Below, piece after piece: positions 34,170 through 43,305 of a stretch of DNA of 57,868 nt. Source of the stretch: Aquirufa sp. (lineage in GTDB: Bacteria > Bacteroidota > Bacteroidia > Cytophagales > Spirosomataceae); assembly GCA_030833145.1 (NCBI GenBank), contig JAURHT010000002.1, forward strand, positions 1 to 57,868. Reading direction: 5' to 3'. Made by a program: the position numbers and the translations under genes. The notes beneath the pieces are model-generated. The model saw only the letters and a program-made list of their open reading frames with translations. It was not told the DNA's origin and did not search any database. Positions within the stretch are counted from its first letter, which is position 1, and the number at the start of each line of letters is the position of its first letter.

Positions 34170-35492
34170 TTATTTCTTTTTCTTCGGTTGCGCCATATCC
34201 ATGTAGTCTACCACCAAACTACTTAAGGCTTTCACCCCTACTTGGAAATGACCTTCATCTAGGTGAAAGTCAGGTGTATGGTGACCTGCTACTTCATTCG
34301 ATTTTTTGTTATCAGGTCGCGTCCCTAGAAAGAAAAAGAAACCAGGAACCTTTTGCTGGAAGAAAGAAAAATCCTCGGCACCTGTATGAGCAGGAATCAC
34401 GCGCACTTTATCTTTTCCATTTACCCCTTGCAACGTAGGCAACATTTTTTCCACTAATTCCGGATTGTTGTAGGTTACAGGATAACCTGTCCCGATGTTT
34501 ACATCCGCTTTTCCACCACCACTCTCTGCGATGTTTGTTGCGATATCCTTAATGCGTTGGTGCACTAACTCGCGTTGTGCCACCCCGAACGTACGGATCG
34601 TGCCGATCATGTGAGAAGATTCGGGAATGATGTTTTGGCGAATTCCACTGTGAATCGCACCCACCGTTACAATCGCAGGATCTTCCGTAATGTTCACGGA
34701 ACGCGATACGATCGTTTGTAATCCCATTACGATTTGTGAAGAAATAACAATCGGGTCAATTCCAGTCCAAGGACTAGCCCCGTGCGCTTGCTTTCCTTTT
34801 ACTTTAATGTCCAATTGATCTACTGCGGCCATTGTCGCACCTGGCTTGTATTCAATTACCCCATTATCAGAGGTTGCGGTTACGTGTAATCCAAAAATAA
34901 CATCGACTTTCGGGTTTTCTAAAACCCCTTCCTTCACCATTAATTCCGCTCCCGCTAGAATGGTCTCTCCTTTATCGTTGTAAACTCCTTCTTCAGCTGG
35001 TTGGAAAATAAACTTGACCGTACCCGCTAAATTCGCCTTTTCAGACGCTAAAATCTCTGCCACCCCCATCAAAATAGCCACGTGAGAATCATGACCACAA
35101 GCGTGCATCACACCCGTTTTTTGGCCATTAAATTCAGTCACCACTTTCGATTTAAAAGGCAAATCTCCACGCTCTGTTACCGGCAAACCGTCCATATCAG
35201 CACGTAGCGCAACGACTGGACCAGGTTTTCCGCCTTTCAAAACACCCACCACGCCCGTGATACCTACTTTCTCTTGTACCTCGATGCCAAGAGAGCGTAA
35301 ATGTGCGGCCACAATTCCTGCAGTGCGCACTTCTTGGTTTCCTAGTTCTGGATGTTCGTGAAAATCACGGCGCCAAGCGATGACCTTATCTTTCAAGGCA
35401 TCGGCTTTTTGAGCGATTGTTGGTTTTAAAGAAGATTGTGCATCCGCTAAAAAGGGAGCAGCTAAAAGTAGTCCTAAGGCAAATTTTTTCAT
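34170..35492 (-). CDS. Exported M20-family amidohydrolase (carboxypeptidase Ss1 / IAA-hydrolase type)
   Basis: Metallo-amidohydrolase of 440 residues with a signal peptide (KKFALGLLLAAPFLADAQS). Dimetal-site motifs: MHACGHDSHVAIL, FIFQPAEEGVYNDKGE (Glu-Glu), VIFGLHV, and HTGAEDFSFFQQKVPGFFFFLG near the C-terminus. The lid domain is present (about 215-330). Ends in a Lys-rich tail (QPKKKK). Removes an acyl group from N-acyl amino acids or cleaves a C-terminal residue; exact substrate unknown. Seven bases after the TIM-barrel gene, in a two-gene unit closed by the terminator. Confidence 0.9.
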   Translation of the reverse strand: MKKFALGLLLAAPFLADAQSSLKPTIAQKADALKDKVIAWRRDFHEHPELGNQEVRTAGIVAAHLRSLGIEVQEKVGITGVVGVLKGGKPGPVVALRADMDGLPVTERGDLPFKSKVVTEFNGQKTGVMHACGHDSHVAILMGVAEILASEKANLAGTVKFIFQPAEEGVYNDKGETILAGAELMVKEGVLENPKVDVIFGLHVTATSDNGVIEYKPGATMAAVDQLDIKVKGKQAHGASPWTGIDPIVISSQIVMGLQTIVSRSVNITEDPAIVTVGAIHSGIRQNIIPESSHMIGTIRTFGVAQRELVHQRIKDIATNIAESGGGKADVNIGTGYPVTYNNPELVEKMLPTLQGVNGKDKVRVIPAHTGAEDFSFFQQKVPGFFFFLGTRPDNKKSNEVAGHHTPDFHLDEGHFQVGVKALSSLVVDYMDMAQPKKKK

Positions 35493-35499
35493 TTCTGTT

Positions 35500-36423
35500 T
35501 TATTTATATCCCCATCCGCGCATGATCGCGATGTTTTCTTTCATACAATCCAATGGCTGTAAACCTTGGTATGCTTCTTGTTCGATGATAAAGTGTTTTG
35601 TTCCACCCTCCTTATCGCCTAATTTAACTAAGGCTTGTACATCGATTTGGCCAGAACCTTTCCCTAACACAGTGGATTCAAAATGCTCATGACCTGATTT
35701 AGCTGGCACCTCGTCTTTCACGTGCATCGACACGAAACGGCCTGGGAATTTCTTCATCACTTCCGCTGGAATTCCGCCACCGTTGATCATATTACCTATA
35801 TCTAACTGTTGCGCTACAAGCGTAGGATCCGTGTTATTCAACATGATGTCGTATAATAATTCTCCCTCTAATTTCTCTGAGAACTCGAAATCGTGATTGT
35901 GGTAGCCGAATCGCATGCCGGATTTTTGGCATAATTCACCTGACTTATTAAAGATGTCCATGTATTTCAACAAAAGGTTTTTATCCTTGCGAATCCCCAT
36001 GTCGATGGACGGGCTGATCACTAATTCTTGGCCCATAATTGCGGCATCTTCTACGGTATATTTCCAAAGATCCGTAAAGTCATTCTTCGCATCATCCCAG
36101 TGCAGTTTACCCATCACCGTATGACCTGAAGGCATTTTCATCCCTAAATCATCCAGACGCTTTTTGAATTCTTTCGCTTCCCAGCCGTAAAATTTACGAC
36201 CGATGTAGTTTGCGTGCTCCACATATTTATAGCCCATTTCTGCCAACGCATTCAAGGTGGCCTGTGGATCTTTGCGCATATCATCGCGCACTGAGTACAA
36301 TTGTACCCCTACTAATTTCTTGTATTTAACCGCTGCTAAAGCTTGCAAAGCAGGGGAAGCAAAGGCTAAAGCCCCTAGTCCCATCGCAGAATTGCGTAAA
36401 AAGGAACGTCTAGATTGATTCAT
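35500..36423 (-). CDS. Tat-exported sugar phosphate isomerase/epimerase-like TIM-barrel protein
   Basis: Protein of 307 residues with a twin-arginine signal (QSRRSFLRNSAMGLGALAF) and an AP-endonuclease-2/xylose-isomerase-like TIM barrel: VGVQLYSVRDDMRKDPQATL, MRFGYHNHDFEF, LVAQQLDIGNMINGGG, FVSMHVKDE, FIIEQEAY, with Glu/Asp/His metal ligands in place. Exported members of this family are common with Gfo/Idh and DUF1080 genes; some characterised relatives act on 3-keto-sugars. Divergent from rarA across a 74-bp gap. Confidence 0.85.
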   Translation of the reverse strand: MNQSRRSFLRNSAMGLGALAFASPALQALAAVKYKKLVGVQLYSVRDDMRKDPQATLNALAEMGYKYVEHANYIGRKFYGWEAKEFKKRLDDLGMKMPSGHTVMGKLHWDDAKNDFTDLWKYTVEDAAIMGQELVISPSIDMGIRKDKNLLLKYMDIFNKSGELCQKSGMRFGYHNHDFEFSEKLEGELLYDIMLNNTDPTLVAQQLDIGNMINGGGIPAEVMKKFPGRFVSMHVKDEVPAKSGHEHFESTVLGKGSGQIDVQALVKLGDKEGGTKHFIIEQEAYQGLQPLDCMKENIAIMRGWGYK

Positions 36424-36497
36424 ATTTGATAGGTTTATTTAGAACTTCAAGCTACAAATTCTATTTCTATTTTACAAAATTCACGTAACTTCGAAAG

Positions 36498-37742
36498 ATG
36501 ATGCAGCCTCTCGCAGAACGAATGCGCCCCACTACCCTGGATGAATACATCGGCCAAGAAAAGGTCGTGGGTCCGAACGCGCCTTTGCGAAAAGCGATTG
36601 AGGCGGGGCATTTACCTTCTTGCATCCTTTGGGGGCCTCCTGGCGTGGGAAAAACGACGCTTGCGACTTTATTATCTGGCGCCTTGAAGCGAACGATGTA
36701 TTCGCTTTCTGCGGTACAATCTGGCGTTAAGGAAGTGCGGGAGACGCTAGAATTAGCGAAAAAGAACCGGATGTTTGAGGCGCAATCACCCATCCTGTTC
36801 ATCGATGAGATTCACCGTTTTTCTAAATCCCAACAGGATTCACTTTTAAATGCCGTTGAAAAAGGAATCGTCACTTTGGTGGGAGCAACCACGGAAAACC
36901 CTTCGTTTGAGGTTATTTCTGCCCTTTTATCGCGTTGCCAAGTGTATGTGTTAGAATCGCTTTCGAATGAGCATCTAAATCAAATGCTACAAAAAGCGAT
37001 CGCCACGGATTCACTTTTTAAAGATAAAAAAATCACCTTAACTGAGACCGATTCCTTATTCCATTTTTCGGGTGGCGATGGACGGAAATTATTAAACCTA
37101 TTCGAGCTATTGATAACCACAGAAGGTGGAAATGAGTTAGAAGTTACGAATGCCTTAGTGACCGAACGATTGCAAAAGAATCTAGCCCAATACGACAAGG
37201 ACGGCGAACAGCATTACGATATCATTTCGGCGTTTATCAAATCCATCCGGGGATCTGATCCAGATGCGGCCGTTTATTGGTTAGCTCGCATGCTCGCCGG
37301 AGGCGAATCCCTGGAATTTATTGGAAGACGTTTGTTGATTCTTGCCTCTGAGGATATTGGATTAGCAAATCCCAATGCGCTGTTATTAGCCCAATCTTGC
37401 TTCGATTCGATTCGGGTGATTGGTAATCCAGAATCCCGAATCATATTATCTCAGACCGTTATTTATTTAGCGACATCGCCCAAAAGCAATTCCGCTTACA
37501 ACGCCATCAATAAAGCGATGGCCTATGTAGAACAAACGGGAGATTTACCGGTTCCATTGCATTTACGCAATGCGCCTACGCGGATGATGAAGGATTTGAA
37601 TTACGGAGCTGATTATAAATACCCACACGATTTTCCAGGCAATTGGGTGGAGCAAAATTACTTTCCTGAAGTTGCTTCGAGACCGGTTTTTTACAAACCG
37701 TCAGAACAGGACAAAATTAATCGTGGCACTCCATCAAAATAA
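36498..37742 (+). CDS. rarA: Replication-associated recombination protein A (RarA/MgsA)
   Basis: AAA+ ATPase of 414 residues, clamp-loader clade. It has Walker A WGPPGVGKTTLA, Walker B LFIDEIHRFSKSQQD, sensor 1 GATTENPSFEV and the arginine finger region SALLSRCQVYVLE. The C-terminal half carries the RarA tetramerisation region (SIRGSDPDAAVYWLARMLAGGE, ASEDIGLANPNAL). Acts at stalled replication forks. Its last 26 bases overlap the 3' end of the convergent thiamine pyrophosphokinase gene. Confidence 0.95.
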   Translation: MMQPLAERMRPTTLDEYIGQEKVVGPNAPLRKAIEAGHLPSCILWGPPGVGKTTLATLLSGALKRTMYSLSAVQSGVKEVRETLELAKKNRMFEAQSPILFIDEIHRFSKSQQDSLLNAVEKGIVTLVGATTENPSFEVISALLSRCQVYVLESLSNEHLNQMLQKAIATDSLFKDKKITLTETDSLFHFSGGDGRKLLNLFELLITTEGGNELEVTNALVTERLQKNLAQYDKDGEQHYDIISAFIKSIRGSDPDAAVYWLARMLAGGESLEFIGRRLLILASEDIGLANPNALLLAQSCFDSIRVIGNPESRIILSQTVIYLATSPKSNSAYNAINKAMAYVEQTGDLPVPLHLRNAPTRMMKDLNYGADYKYPHDFPGNWVEQNYFPEVASRPVFYKPSEQDKINRGTPSK

Positions 37743-38370
37743 GCGCCCCGCCTTCATACGAAATTTTTACAATTCCATCTTCACGGGCCTCATTGCTTGA
37801 ACTGGTCTGAGTTCCCAGGCGCAACTCAGGATGGTTTAAATCGTAGACTAAACCAGATGATTTTACTTGAAATGCTTCGCCATAAGGCATCAGTGACAAC
37901 GGAGTTCCTGCCGGATACCACTTTTCAAATGTGGGAGGCAGTAGATACGATGTCGAATAGTCATCGAAGAACACAATCTTCAATTTTCGGCCGTAGCGAA
38001 CCATCGAGTGAAAATTATTCAGGGTATGATCCATCCGCTTCCCAGACGCCCACACGACATTGACAGCTGGGTAACCCTCCTCTAATAAATATTCAAACGC
38101 TTTTTCTAAGTCTGTCAAATTTTGATCCGGCGTATGCACCTTCTTCAAGGGATAATCGTTGTAATCCGCTGACTGCGAGTGATCGAAGTCGCCTAACCAG
38201 ACGTCTACTTTGATGCCTAGCGAAATGACTCTCTCCAAAGCCCCATCCAGCACCACCACCGTGGGTGACCATTCTAATAACTGTTCCACCAAATCCAACG
38301 AACAAGCTTCCCCATTCGCTATGATAAGCGCGGGTTCTTGTTTGTCTCGAATGATGTGATGTGAAGACAT
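37717..38370 (-). CDS. Thiamine pyrophosphokinase
   Basis: Protein of 217 residues of the thiamine diphosphokinase family: VVLDGALERVISLGIKVDVWLGDFDHS corresponds to the ADGG...GDFDS motif, followed by DQNLTDLEKAFEYLLEEG (D-x-x-x-TDLE) and a C-terminal beta domain ending KISYEGGALILM. GDFDH replaces GDFDS, a mild departure. Converts thiamine to thiamine pyrophosphate. Begins one base after the moaC stop, so the pair is co-transcribed although the pathways differ. Confidence 0.82.
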   Translation of the reverse strand: MSSHHIIRDKQEPALIIANGEACSLDLVEQLLEWSPTVVVLDGALERVISLGIKVDVWLGDFDHSQSADYNDYPLKKVHTPDQNLTDLEKAFEYLLEEGYPAVNVVWASGKRMDHTLNNFHSMVRYGRKLKIVFFDDYSTSYLLPPTFEKWYPAGTPLSLMPYGEAFQVKSSGLVYDLNHPELRLGTQTSSSNEAREDGIVKISYEGGALILMECHD

Positions 38371-38371
38371 A

Positions 38372-38845
38372 TTAGGCTTTAAAATCAGATTTGCCGCCGG
38401 ATTTAGAGATCAATTTAGTCTCTTTGATAACGATTCCTTTAGACACAGATTTACACATATCGTATACCGTTAAGGCTGCCACAGAGGCTCCTACCAGCGC
38501 TTCCATTTCCACTCCTGTTTTGGCCTCCAAGCGACAGATGCAGGTAATCACAATTTGATCCGCTAACACTTCCGTCTCAAACTTACAAGAATCTAATCCT
38601 AAAGGATGGCATAAAGGAATCAAATCAGAGGTCTTTTTGGCAGCCATCGTTCCCGCAATCACCGCAGTTTGCAGAATGCTTCCTTTCTTATTTTGCCAAC
38701 CAGCTGCCTCAAAATGTTGCACAATTTCCGCCCCTAAAAACACAATGGATTGGGCCTTAGCCTCGCGAACCGTTTCGTTTTTCGAACTCACATCCACCAT
38801 TCCTGGGGTGCCATCCGATTGCAGGTGAGAAAAGTCTATGGACAT
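38372..38845 (-). CDS. moaC: Cyclic pyranopterin monophosphate synthase MoaC
   Basis: Protein of 157 residues. Signature stretches GMVDVSSKNETVREAKAQ, KKTSDLIPLCHPLGLDSC (His and Lys of the active site) and VEMEALVGASVAALTVYDMCKS are all present. MSIDFSHL at 38845 is the start that fits the family; an upstream in-frame ATG would add 27 hydrophobic residues not seen in MoaC. Early step of molybdenum-cofactor synthesis, divergent from moeA. Confidence 0.95.
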   Translation of the reverse strand: MSIDFSHLQSDGTPGMVDVSSKNETVREAKAQSIVFLGAEIVQHFEAAGWQNKKGSILQTAVIAGTMAAKKTSDLIPLCHPLGLDSCKFETEVLADQIVITCICRLEAKTGVEMEALVGASVAALTVYDMCKSVSKGIVIKETKLISKSGGKSDFKA

Positions 38846-38867
38846 AGCTGATTTGAAATTTAGAAGA

Positions 38868-38875
38868 CAAAAATA
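38868..38875 (-). promoter_or_regulatory. Possible -7 element (TATTTTTG) for moaC
   Basis: TATTTTTG on the minus strand in the 83-bp divergent moaC/moeA gap, 22 bases before the moaC start. No TTG at 19-base spacing. No matching element was seen for moeA. Confidence 0.35.
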
Positions 38876-38928
38876 CGGGAGAATTAGCAAAAAATAGCGA
38901 AATTTAACAATTACGTAAAACAACAAAC

Positions 38929-40065
38929 ATGATCAGCCCTGTAGAAGCCATTGAACTCCTTAAAAACATTACCATTCCTTTTCGTACTGAAAAACTGCCT
39001 TTAGCGAAGACCTTAGGGATGAATATTGCCGAAAAAATTGTGGCCGATCGTGACTTCCCTCCTTTTGACCGGGTGATGATGGATGGAATTGCCGTCAAAG
39101 ACATTAGTGCTCCTACCTGGAAAATAGAAGGAATTTTATTCGCTGGAGAACCCGTAAAGGCAATTAAGAAAACGGATGGTGCCTTAGAAATAATGACTGG
39201 TGCAACGGCCCCTCGAGGAACAGAGGCCATCATCAAAATCGAAGACCTGAGTATTGAGAAAAAAATTGCCACCTATATTGGCAAAACACCTTTAGAAAAA
39301 GGGCAATTCATTCACTTACAAGGGGCTGATGCACCTGCAGGTTCTGTTTTAGTGAAGAAAAGAACGAAGATTGGACCGGTGGAAATTGCGATTGCAGCGA
39401 CCGTGGGTAAAGCCCATATCGAAGTAGAATCGAAGCCTCACGTACATATATTCTCCACAGGAGACGAGATTGTAGGCTTGCACGAGACACCGAAAGATCA
39501 CCAGATTCGCAGCTCGAATGTGATGATGTTAAAGTCGGTTTTATTGTCCAAAGGTTTCAAAGCGAACTCCAGCCATTTACCAGATTCGGCAGAAAAAATC
39601 AAAGCTAGCATCGATAAGGTGTTGGAATCAAACGATATCATCTTGCTTTCTGGTGGCGTTTCAGCGGGCAAAAAGGATTTAATTCCTGGTGTTTTAGCGG
39701 AAGCTGGATTTGAAACCGTCTTCCATAAAATCAGCCAAAAACCTGGAAAGCCGATGCTTGTCGCTACCCGTTCCGATGGAAAAGTCGTTTTCGCTTTCCC
39801 TGGAAATCCGATTTCCACTCTGACTTGTTTCTGGGTCTATTTTCTTCCTTGGGTATCCGGAGAATGGGCTGAATACAACGTTAAAGAAATCCAATTCTTA
39901 CCTAAACCTTCTGCGGAGTTAGATCAATGGATCCCGGTAGAAAATGGAGAAGTTTTAGCACATAATGGCTCAGGCGACTTGATTAGTTGGTCGCGTGCGG
40001 ATGGATTGGTTTGGCAAAAAGCAGGAGATAAATCGAAGAAATTGCCCTATATTCCACTCAAATAA
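38929..40065 (+). CDS. moeA: Molybdopterin molybdotransferase MoeA
   Basis: Protein of 378 residues. MoeA motifs: RDFPPFDRVMMDGIAV, IMTGATAPRGTEAIIKIED, HIFSTGDEIVGL, LLSGGVSAGKKDLIPGVL, KISQKPGKPM and FAFPGNPIST, in order. Inserts molybdate into adenylated molybdopterin. Slightly shorter than E. coli MoeA (411), with a brief C-terminal domain IV. Followed six bases later by the dipeptide epimerase. Confidence 0.95.
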   Translation: MISPVEAIELLKNITIPFRTEKLPLAKTLGMNIAEKIVADRDFPPFDRVMMDGIAVKDISAPTWKIEGILFAGEPVKAIKKTDGALEIMTGATAPRGTEAIIKIEDLSIEKKIATYIGKTPLEKGQFIHLQGADAPAGSVLVKKRTKIGPVEIAIAATVGKAHIEVESKPHVHIFSTGDEIVGLHETPKDHQIRSSNVMMLKSVLLSKGFKANSSHLPDSAEKIKASIDKVLESNDIILLSGGVSAGKKDLIPGVLAEAGFETVFHKISQKPGKPMLVATRSDGKVVFAFPGNPISTLTCFWVYFLPWVSGEWAEYNVKEIQFLPKPSAELDQWIPVENGEVLAHNGSGDLISWSRADGLVWQKAGDKSKKLPYIPLK

Positions 40066-40071
40066 GCTCGT

Positions 40072-41085
40072 ATGGAACTGAAACTACATACTTTCGATCT
40101 GCCTCTAAAGCACACCTTCACGATCACGCACGAATCGCGTGACGTACAACCCACGCTGATTGTGGAGCTTAGCTGGCATGGAAAAAGAGGTTTTGGGGAA
40201 GCGACGGAGACACCCTATTATGGGGTGACGATGGAGAAAATGAAGGCGCAGATTGAGTCAATTATCGATTTGTTGCCGCACGATATTTTACCACATCCGA
40301 GTGATTTTTGGGCGATGATGTCCAAAACTCTATTAGACGAGCACCCTTTCGCTCTTTGTGCGCTAGATGTGGCTTATTGGGATCTTTGGGGAAAAACGCA
40401 TAATAAACCGTTATATGAAATTTGGGATTTAGACATCTCGAATAATCCCATTACGGACTACACGATCGGTATCGATACGGTGGAGAAGATGGTGGCCAAA
40501 ATGCAGGAGACTCCCTTCCCTCTCTATAAAATCAAACTAGGGACGAAGGACGACTTAGAAATTGTCGAAGCGCTTCGAAAAGAAACAGACGCCATTTTCC
40601 GCGTCGATGCCAATACCGCATGGACGCCAGAACAAACGATTTATTTCGCCCCTGAATTAGAAAAATTAGGGGTGGAATTCATCGAACAACCCTTGAAAGC
40701 CGATAACTGGGAAGGAATGAAGCGTGTATTCAAAGAATCGACACTACCCATCATCGCAGATGAAAGTTGTATTTTAGAGTCTGATGTAGAGAAATGTGCT
40801 GGCTATTTCCATGGCATCAACATCAAATTAATGAAATGCGGTGGCTTAACCCCTGCCTTGCGTATGATTAAAAAAGCCAGGACACTCGGATTAAAAGTCA
40901 TGGTGGGCTGCATGACGGAATCGACGATAGGTTGCTCCGCCATCGCGCAACTTCTTCCTTTACTTGATTATGTCGACATGGACGGCTGTTTGTTAGTAGA
41001 TGATCAAATTTCGAAAGGGATAACCATTGATTATGGGGTTGTTTCTTATTCAAACTTACCGGGAACAGGAGCTTCTTTGCTATGA
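40072..41085 (+). CDS. Dipeptide epimerase (enolase superfamily, L-Ala-D/L-Glu type)
   Basis: Protein of 337 residues of the muconate-lactonising subgroup. Catalytic layout: KIKLGTKDD (Lys-x-Lys), VDANTAW (Asp ligand), EFIEQPL (Glu ligand), IADESC (Asp ligand), NIKLMKCGGL (second Lys). The end VGCMTESTIG and DGCLLVDDQ matches L-Ala-D/L-Glu epimerases, which serve murein-peptide recycling. Start at 40072 follows moeA by six bases. Its last four bases overlap the next gene (ATGA). Confidence 0.88.
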   Translation: MELKLHTFDLPLKHTFTITHESRDVQPTLIVELSWHGKRGFGEATETPYYGVTMEKMKAQIESIIDLLPHDILPHPSDFWAMMSKTLLDEHPFALCALDVAYWDLWGKTHNKPLYEIWDLDISNNPITDYTIGIDTVEKMVAKMQETPFPLYKIKLGTKDDLEIVEALRKETDAIFRVDANTAWTPEQTIYFAPELEKLGVEFIEQPLKADNWEGMKRVFKESTLPIIADESCILESDVEKCAGYFHGINIKLMKCGGLTPALRMIKKARTLGLKVMVGCMTESTIGCSAIAQLLPLLDYVDMDGCLLVDDQISKGITIDYGVVSYSNLPGTGASLL

Positions 41086-42086
41086 GTTATTCGTTAATAG
41101 AAAATCACATACCGGGCCGTAAAATTACCTTTGAAGGGGCAGAGTACCTGTGGTTAGGAGGCACTAATTACCTGAACATTGGATCACATCCGACCTTTCA
41201 AAAAGCCTTAGCAGAAGGAATTGAACACTATTCCCAAAACTTCGGCAGTTCCCGTCGCAACAATTTACAATTCGCGATTTGGGAGGATTTCGAACGCGCC
41301 TTAGCGGCATATTTTCAAGTAGAAGCCGCAGCCCTCTGTTCTTCTGGCCTAGCTGCCGCCCAAATCGCGGTTCAATTCGCCCAACAAAAAGGCTTAAAAT
41401 TAAACTTAGCCCCTCAGGCACACCCTGCCTTATGGCGCCATCCACATACCCCATTCGCTGGAAGCTATAAAGATTGGATTTCTAGCCATCAAAAAGGTCA
41501 AATCCTCGCCTCTGACGGCATCGGTTCTCCTTGGATCAATACCTTTGATTTCTCGTTTGCCCAGAAGATGGACTCTAACAATTACTTGATTGTAGACGAA
41601 TCACATCGGGCAGGAATTCAGGATATTTCTATACCTTGTTCAGGACATTTTCTTCAAACCGTTTCTCTTTCCAAGGCTTTCGGATTACCCGCTGGAGTCA
41701 TTTTAGGTTCCGCGGCTGATATTGACGAGATCAAAAAGGATTCATTTTGGGTGGGTTCATCGCCCCCTAATCCTGCCTTTTGTTATGCGGGATTACATTC
41801 GATGGAAGCTTATCAAGAACAAAGCCTTAAAAGTAAGGCTTTAGCAGGTCGATTCGAGAATAACCTTAATGGTTTTAATGCCCCAGTGACCTATGAACCA
41901 GGTTACCCTGCTTTCTGTTCTAAAGCCCCTGATTTATTCGAACACCTCAAATCCGCTGGAGTTTTAGTGAATCATTTTGCCTATCCAGACATCACCGCGC
42001 CTCCTGTTTGTAGGGCCATTTTACCGGCCTGTCTCACTTTAGCAGATATTGACACCATCACAGATGCCATCAAAAGCTATGCGTAA
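41082..42086 (+). CDS. PLP-dependent alpha-oxoamine synthase-like enzyme (KBL/BioF family)
   Basis: Protein of 334 residues, fold type I. GSSRRNNLQFAIWEDFERALAAYF and ALCSSGLAAAQIAV match the KBL/BioF/aminotransferase class II N-half, and VDESHRAGIQD holds the Asp and His that contact PLP. TVSLSKAFGLPAGVILG contains the Schiff-base Lys. Shorter than usual (about 390), mainly through compact N- and C-terminal regions. Translationally coupled to the epimerase, so it may act on an amino acid freed from a dipeptide; the real acyl-CoA or amino-acid partners are unknown. Confidence 0.7.
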   Translation: MSYSLIENHIPGRKITFEGAEYLWLGGTNYLNIGSHPTFQKALAEGIEHYSQNFGSSRRNNLQFAIWEDFERALAAYFQVEAAALCSSGLAAAQIAVQFAQQKGLKLNLAPQAHPALWRHPHTPFAGSYKDWISSHQKGQILASDGIGSPWINTFDFSFAQKMDSNNYLIVDESHRAGIQDISIPCSGHFLQTVSLSKAFGLPAGVILGSAADIDEIKKDSFWVGSSPPNPAFCYAGLHSMEAYQEQSLKSKALAGRFENNLNGFNAPVTYEPGYPAFCSKAPDLFEHLKSAGVLVNHFAYPDITAPPVCRAILPACLTLADIDTITDAIKSYA

Positions 42087-43305
42087 AATTCTATTTTTAT
42101 TCCTGATCAGCATGAGTACATTCGCTCAAAAACCAGCCAACATACTGGAGCAATTATTGCTATCTAACCCAGACAAATTCAAGAAATTGACGGATAACCC
42201 GGAGAAATACCGCCTTCAAATCCTTTACACTCAGATTGATCGCGATGCAAAGAACAAGCCCACGCTGACCACCTATGCTTATCGATCAGACTCAAACGAA
42301 TATTTTTACCCCGCCAGCACCGTCAAATTAGCAGCAAGTGTTTTAGCCTTAGAAAAGCTGAATGCTTTAAAAATGGATAAGTCGACCACCTTCCATACCC
42401 TTAAAAACCGTCCCTCCCAGCTGGAAATTAAGACGGATTCTTCTGAAAAATCAGGCTTGCCTAGCGTAGAACACTACATTAAAAAGATTTTATTAGTGTC
42501 TGATAATGAGGCCTATAATCGGCTGTATGAATTCTTAGGCCAAAGACCCTTTAACGAAACGATGCGCAAAAAAGGATTCAATGGCGTTAGACTCACTCAC
42601 CGTTTACAAACACCACTACCCCGTTTAGAGAATCAATACACGAACCCCATTCAATTCATAGATGCGTCCGGCAAAATTATCTATCAGCAATCTGAAGCCT
42701 TTAATGACAAACCTTACAGCGCCTCCAAATCCATTTTACTAGGCAAAGGGACAATGAACGACTCGGGAGTGGTGGAAGACAAACCCTTGGACTTCAGCTT
42801 AAAAAATGCCTATCCATTGCAGGAACAGCATGAATTCCTGAAAAGACTCCTGTTGCCTGAGGCGTTCCCTGCGAAAGACAGATTCCAGCTATCTAAAGAG
42901 GATTACGCCTTCCTTTACCGCTATATGTCGATGTATCCGACGGAATCGAAAGATCCCGTTTACCCGAATGAATTCGACACTTATTGCAAATTCTTGTATT
43001 ACGGCTCTGAGAAAAATGCGGTATTAAATCCCTCGATTCGTATTTTCAACAAGGTGGGAGATGCCTATGGGTTTCTATTAGATAATGCCTACGTAGTGGA
43101 TTTTGACAAGAAAATTGAATTTATCGTAACTGCTGTTTTGCTATGCAATGAGGATGAGATCTTCAATGATGAGAAATACGATTACGATACAATCGGATTT
43201 CCTTTCTACAAAAACCTAGGTCAGATTATCTACGATTACGAGTCAAAAAGACCCAAAAAACACTTACCTAACCTAGATCATCTTCGTTTCAACTACACGA
43301 ATTAA
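42079..43305 (+). CDS. Exported serine hydrolase, class A beta-lactamase-like fold
   Basis: Protein of 408 residues with a signal peptide (MRKILFLFLISMSTFAQ). It has the Ser-x-x-Lys tetrad S80-T-V-K83 (YPASTVKLAASVLAL) and SDN (LLVSDNEAYNRLYEF). The usual KTG is replaced by KVG (FNKVGDAYGF). A long insertion of about 80 residues separates SDN from KVG. The start at 42079 overlaps the preceding gene by eight bases; an earlier in-frame ATG gives no signal peptide. Could be a peptidase/esterase rather than a true beta-lactamase, given the insertion. Third gene of the epimerase operon, convergent with lgt (four-base overlap). Confidence 0.78.
   Translation: MRKILFLFLISMSTFAQKPANILEQLLLSNPDKFKKLTDNPEKYRLQILYTQIDRDAKNKPTLTTYAYRSDSNEYFYPASTVKLAASVLALEKLNALKMDKSTTFHTLKNRPSQLEIKTDSSEKSGLPSVEHYIKKILLVSDNEAYNRLYEFLGQRPFNETMRKKGFNGVRLTHRLQTPLPRLENQYTNPIQFIDASGKIIYQQSEAFNDKPYSASKSILLGKGTMNDSGVVEDKPLDFSLKNAYPLQEQHEFLKRLLLPEAFPAKDRFQLSKEDYAFLYRYMSMYPTESKDPVYPNEFDTYCKFLYYGSEKNAVLNPSIRIFNKVGDAYGFLLDNAYVVDFDKKIEFIVTAVLLCNEDEIFNDEKYDYDTIGFPFYKNLGQIIYDYESKRPKKHLPNLDHLRFNYTN

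Noticed and set aside
37717..37742. Antisense regulation at the rarA / thiamine pyrophosphokinase overlap
   Set aside because: A 26-base tail-to-tail overlap is ordinary in compact genomes; nothing else supports regulation.
42079..43305. Antibiotic-resistance class A beta-lactamase
   Set aside because: KVG replaces KTG, there is a long insertion, and the gene is embedded in a metabolic operon; only the fold relationship is supported.
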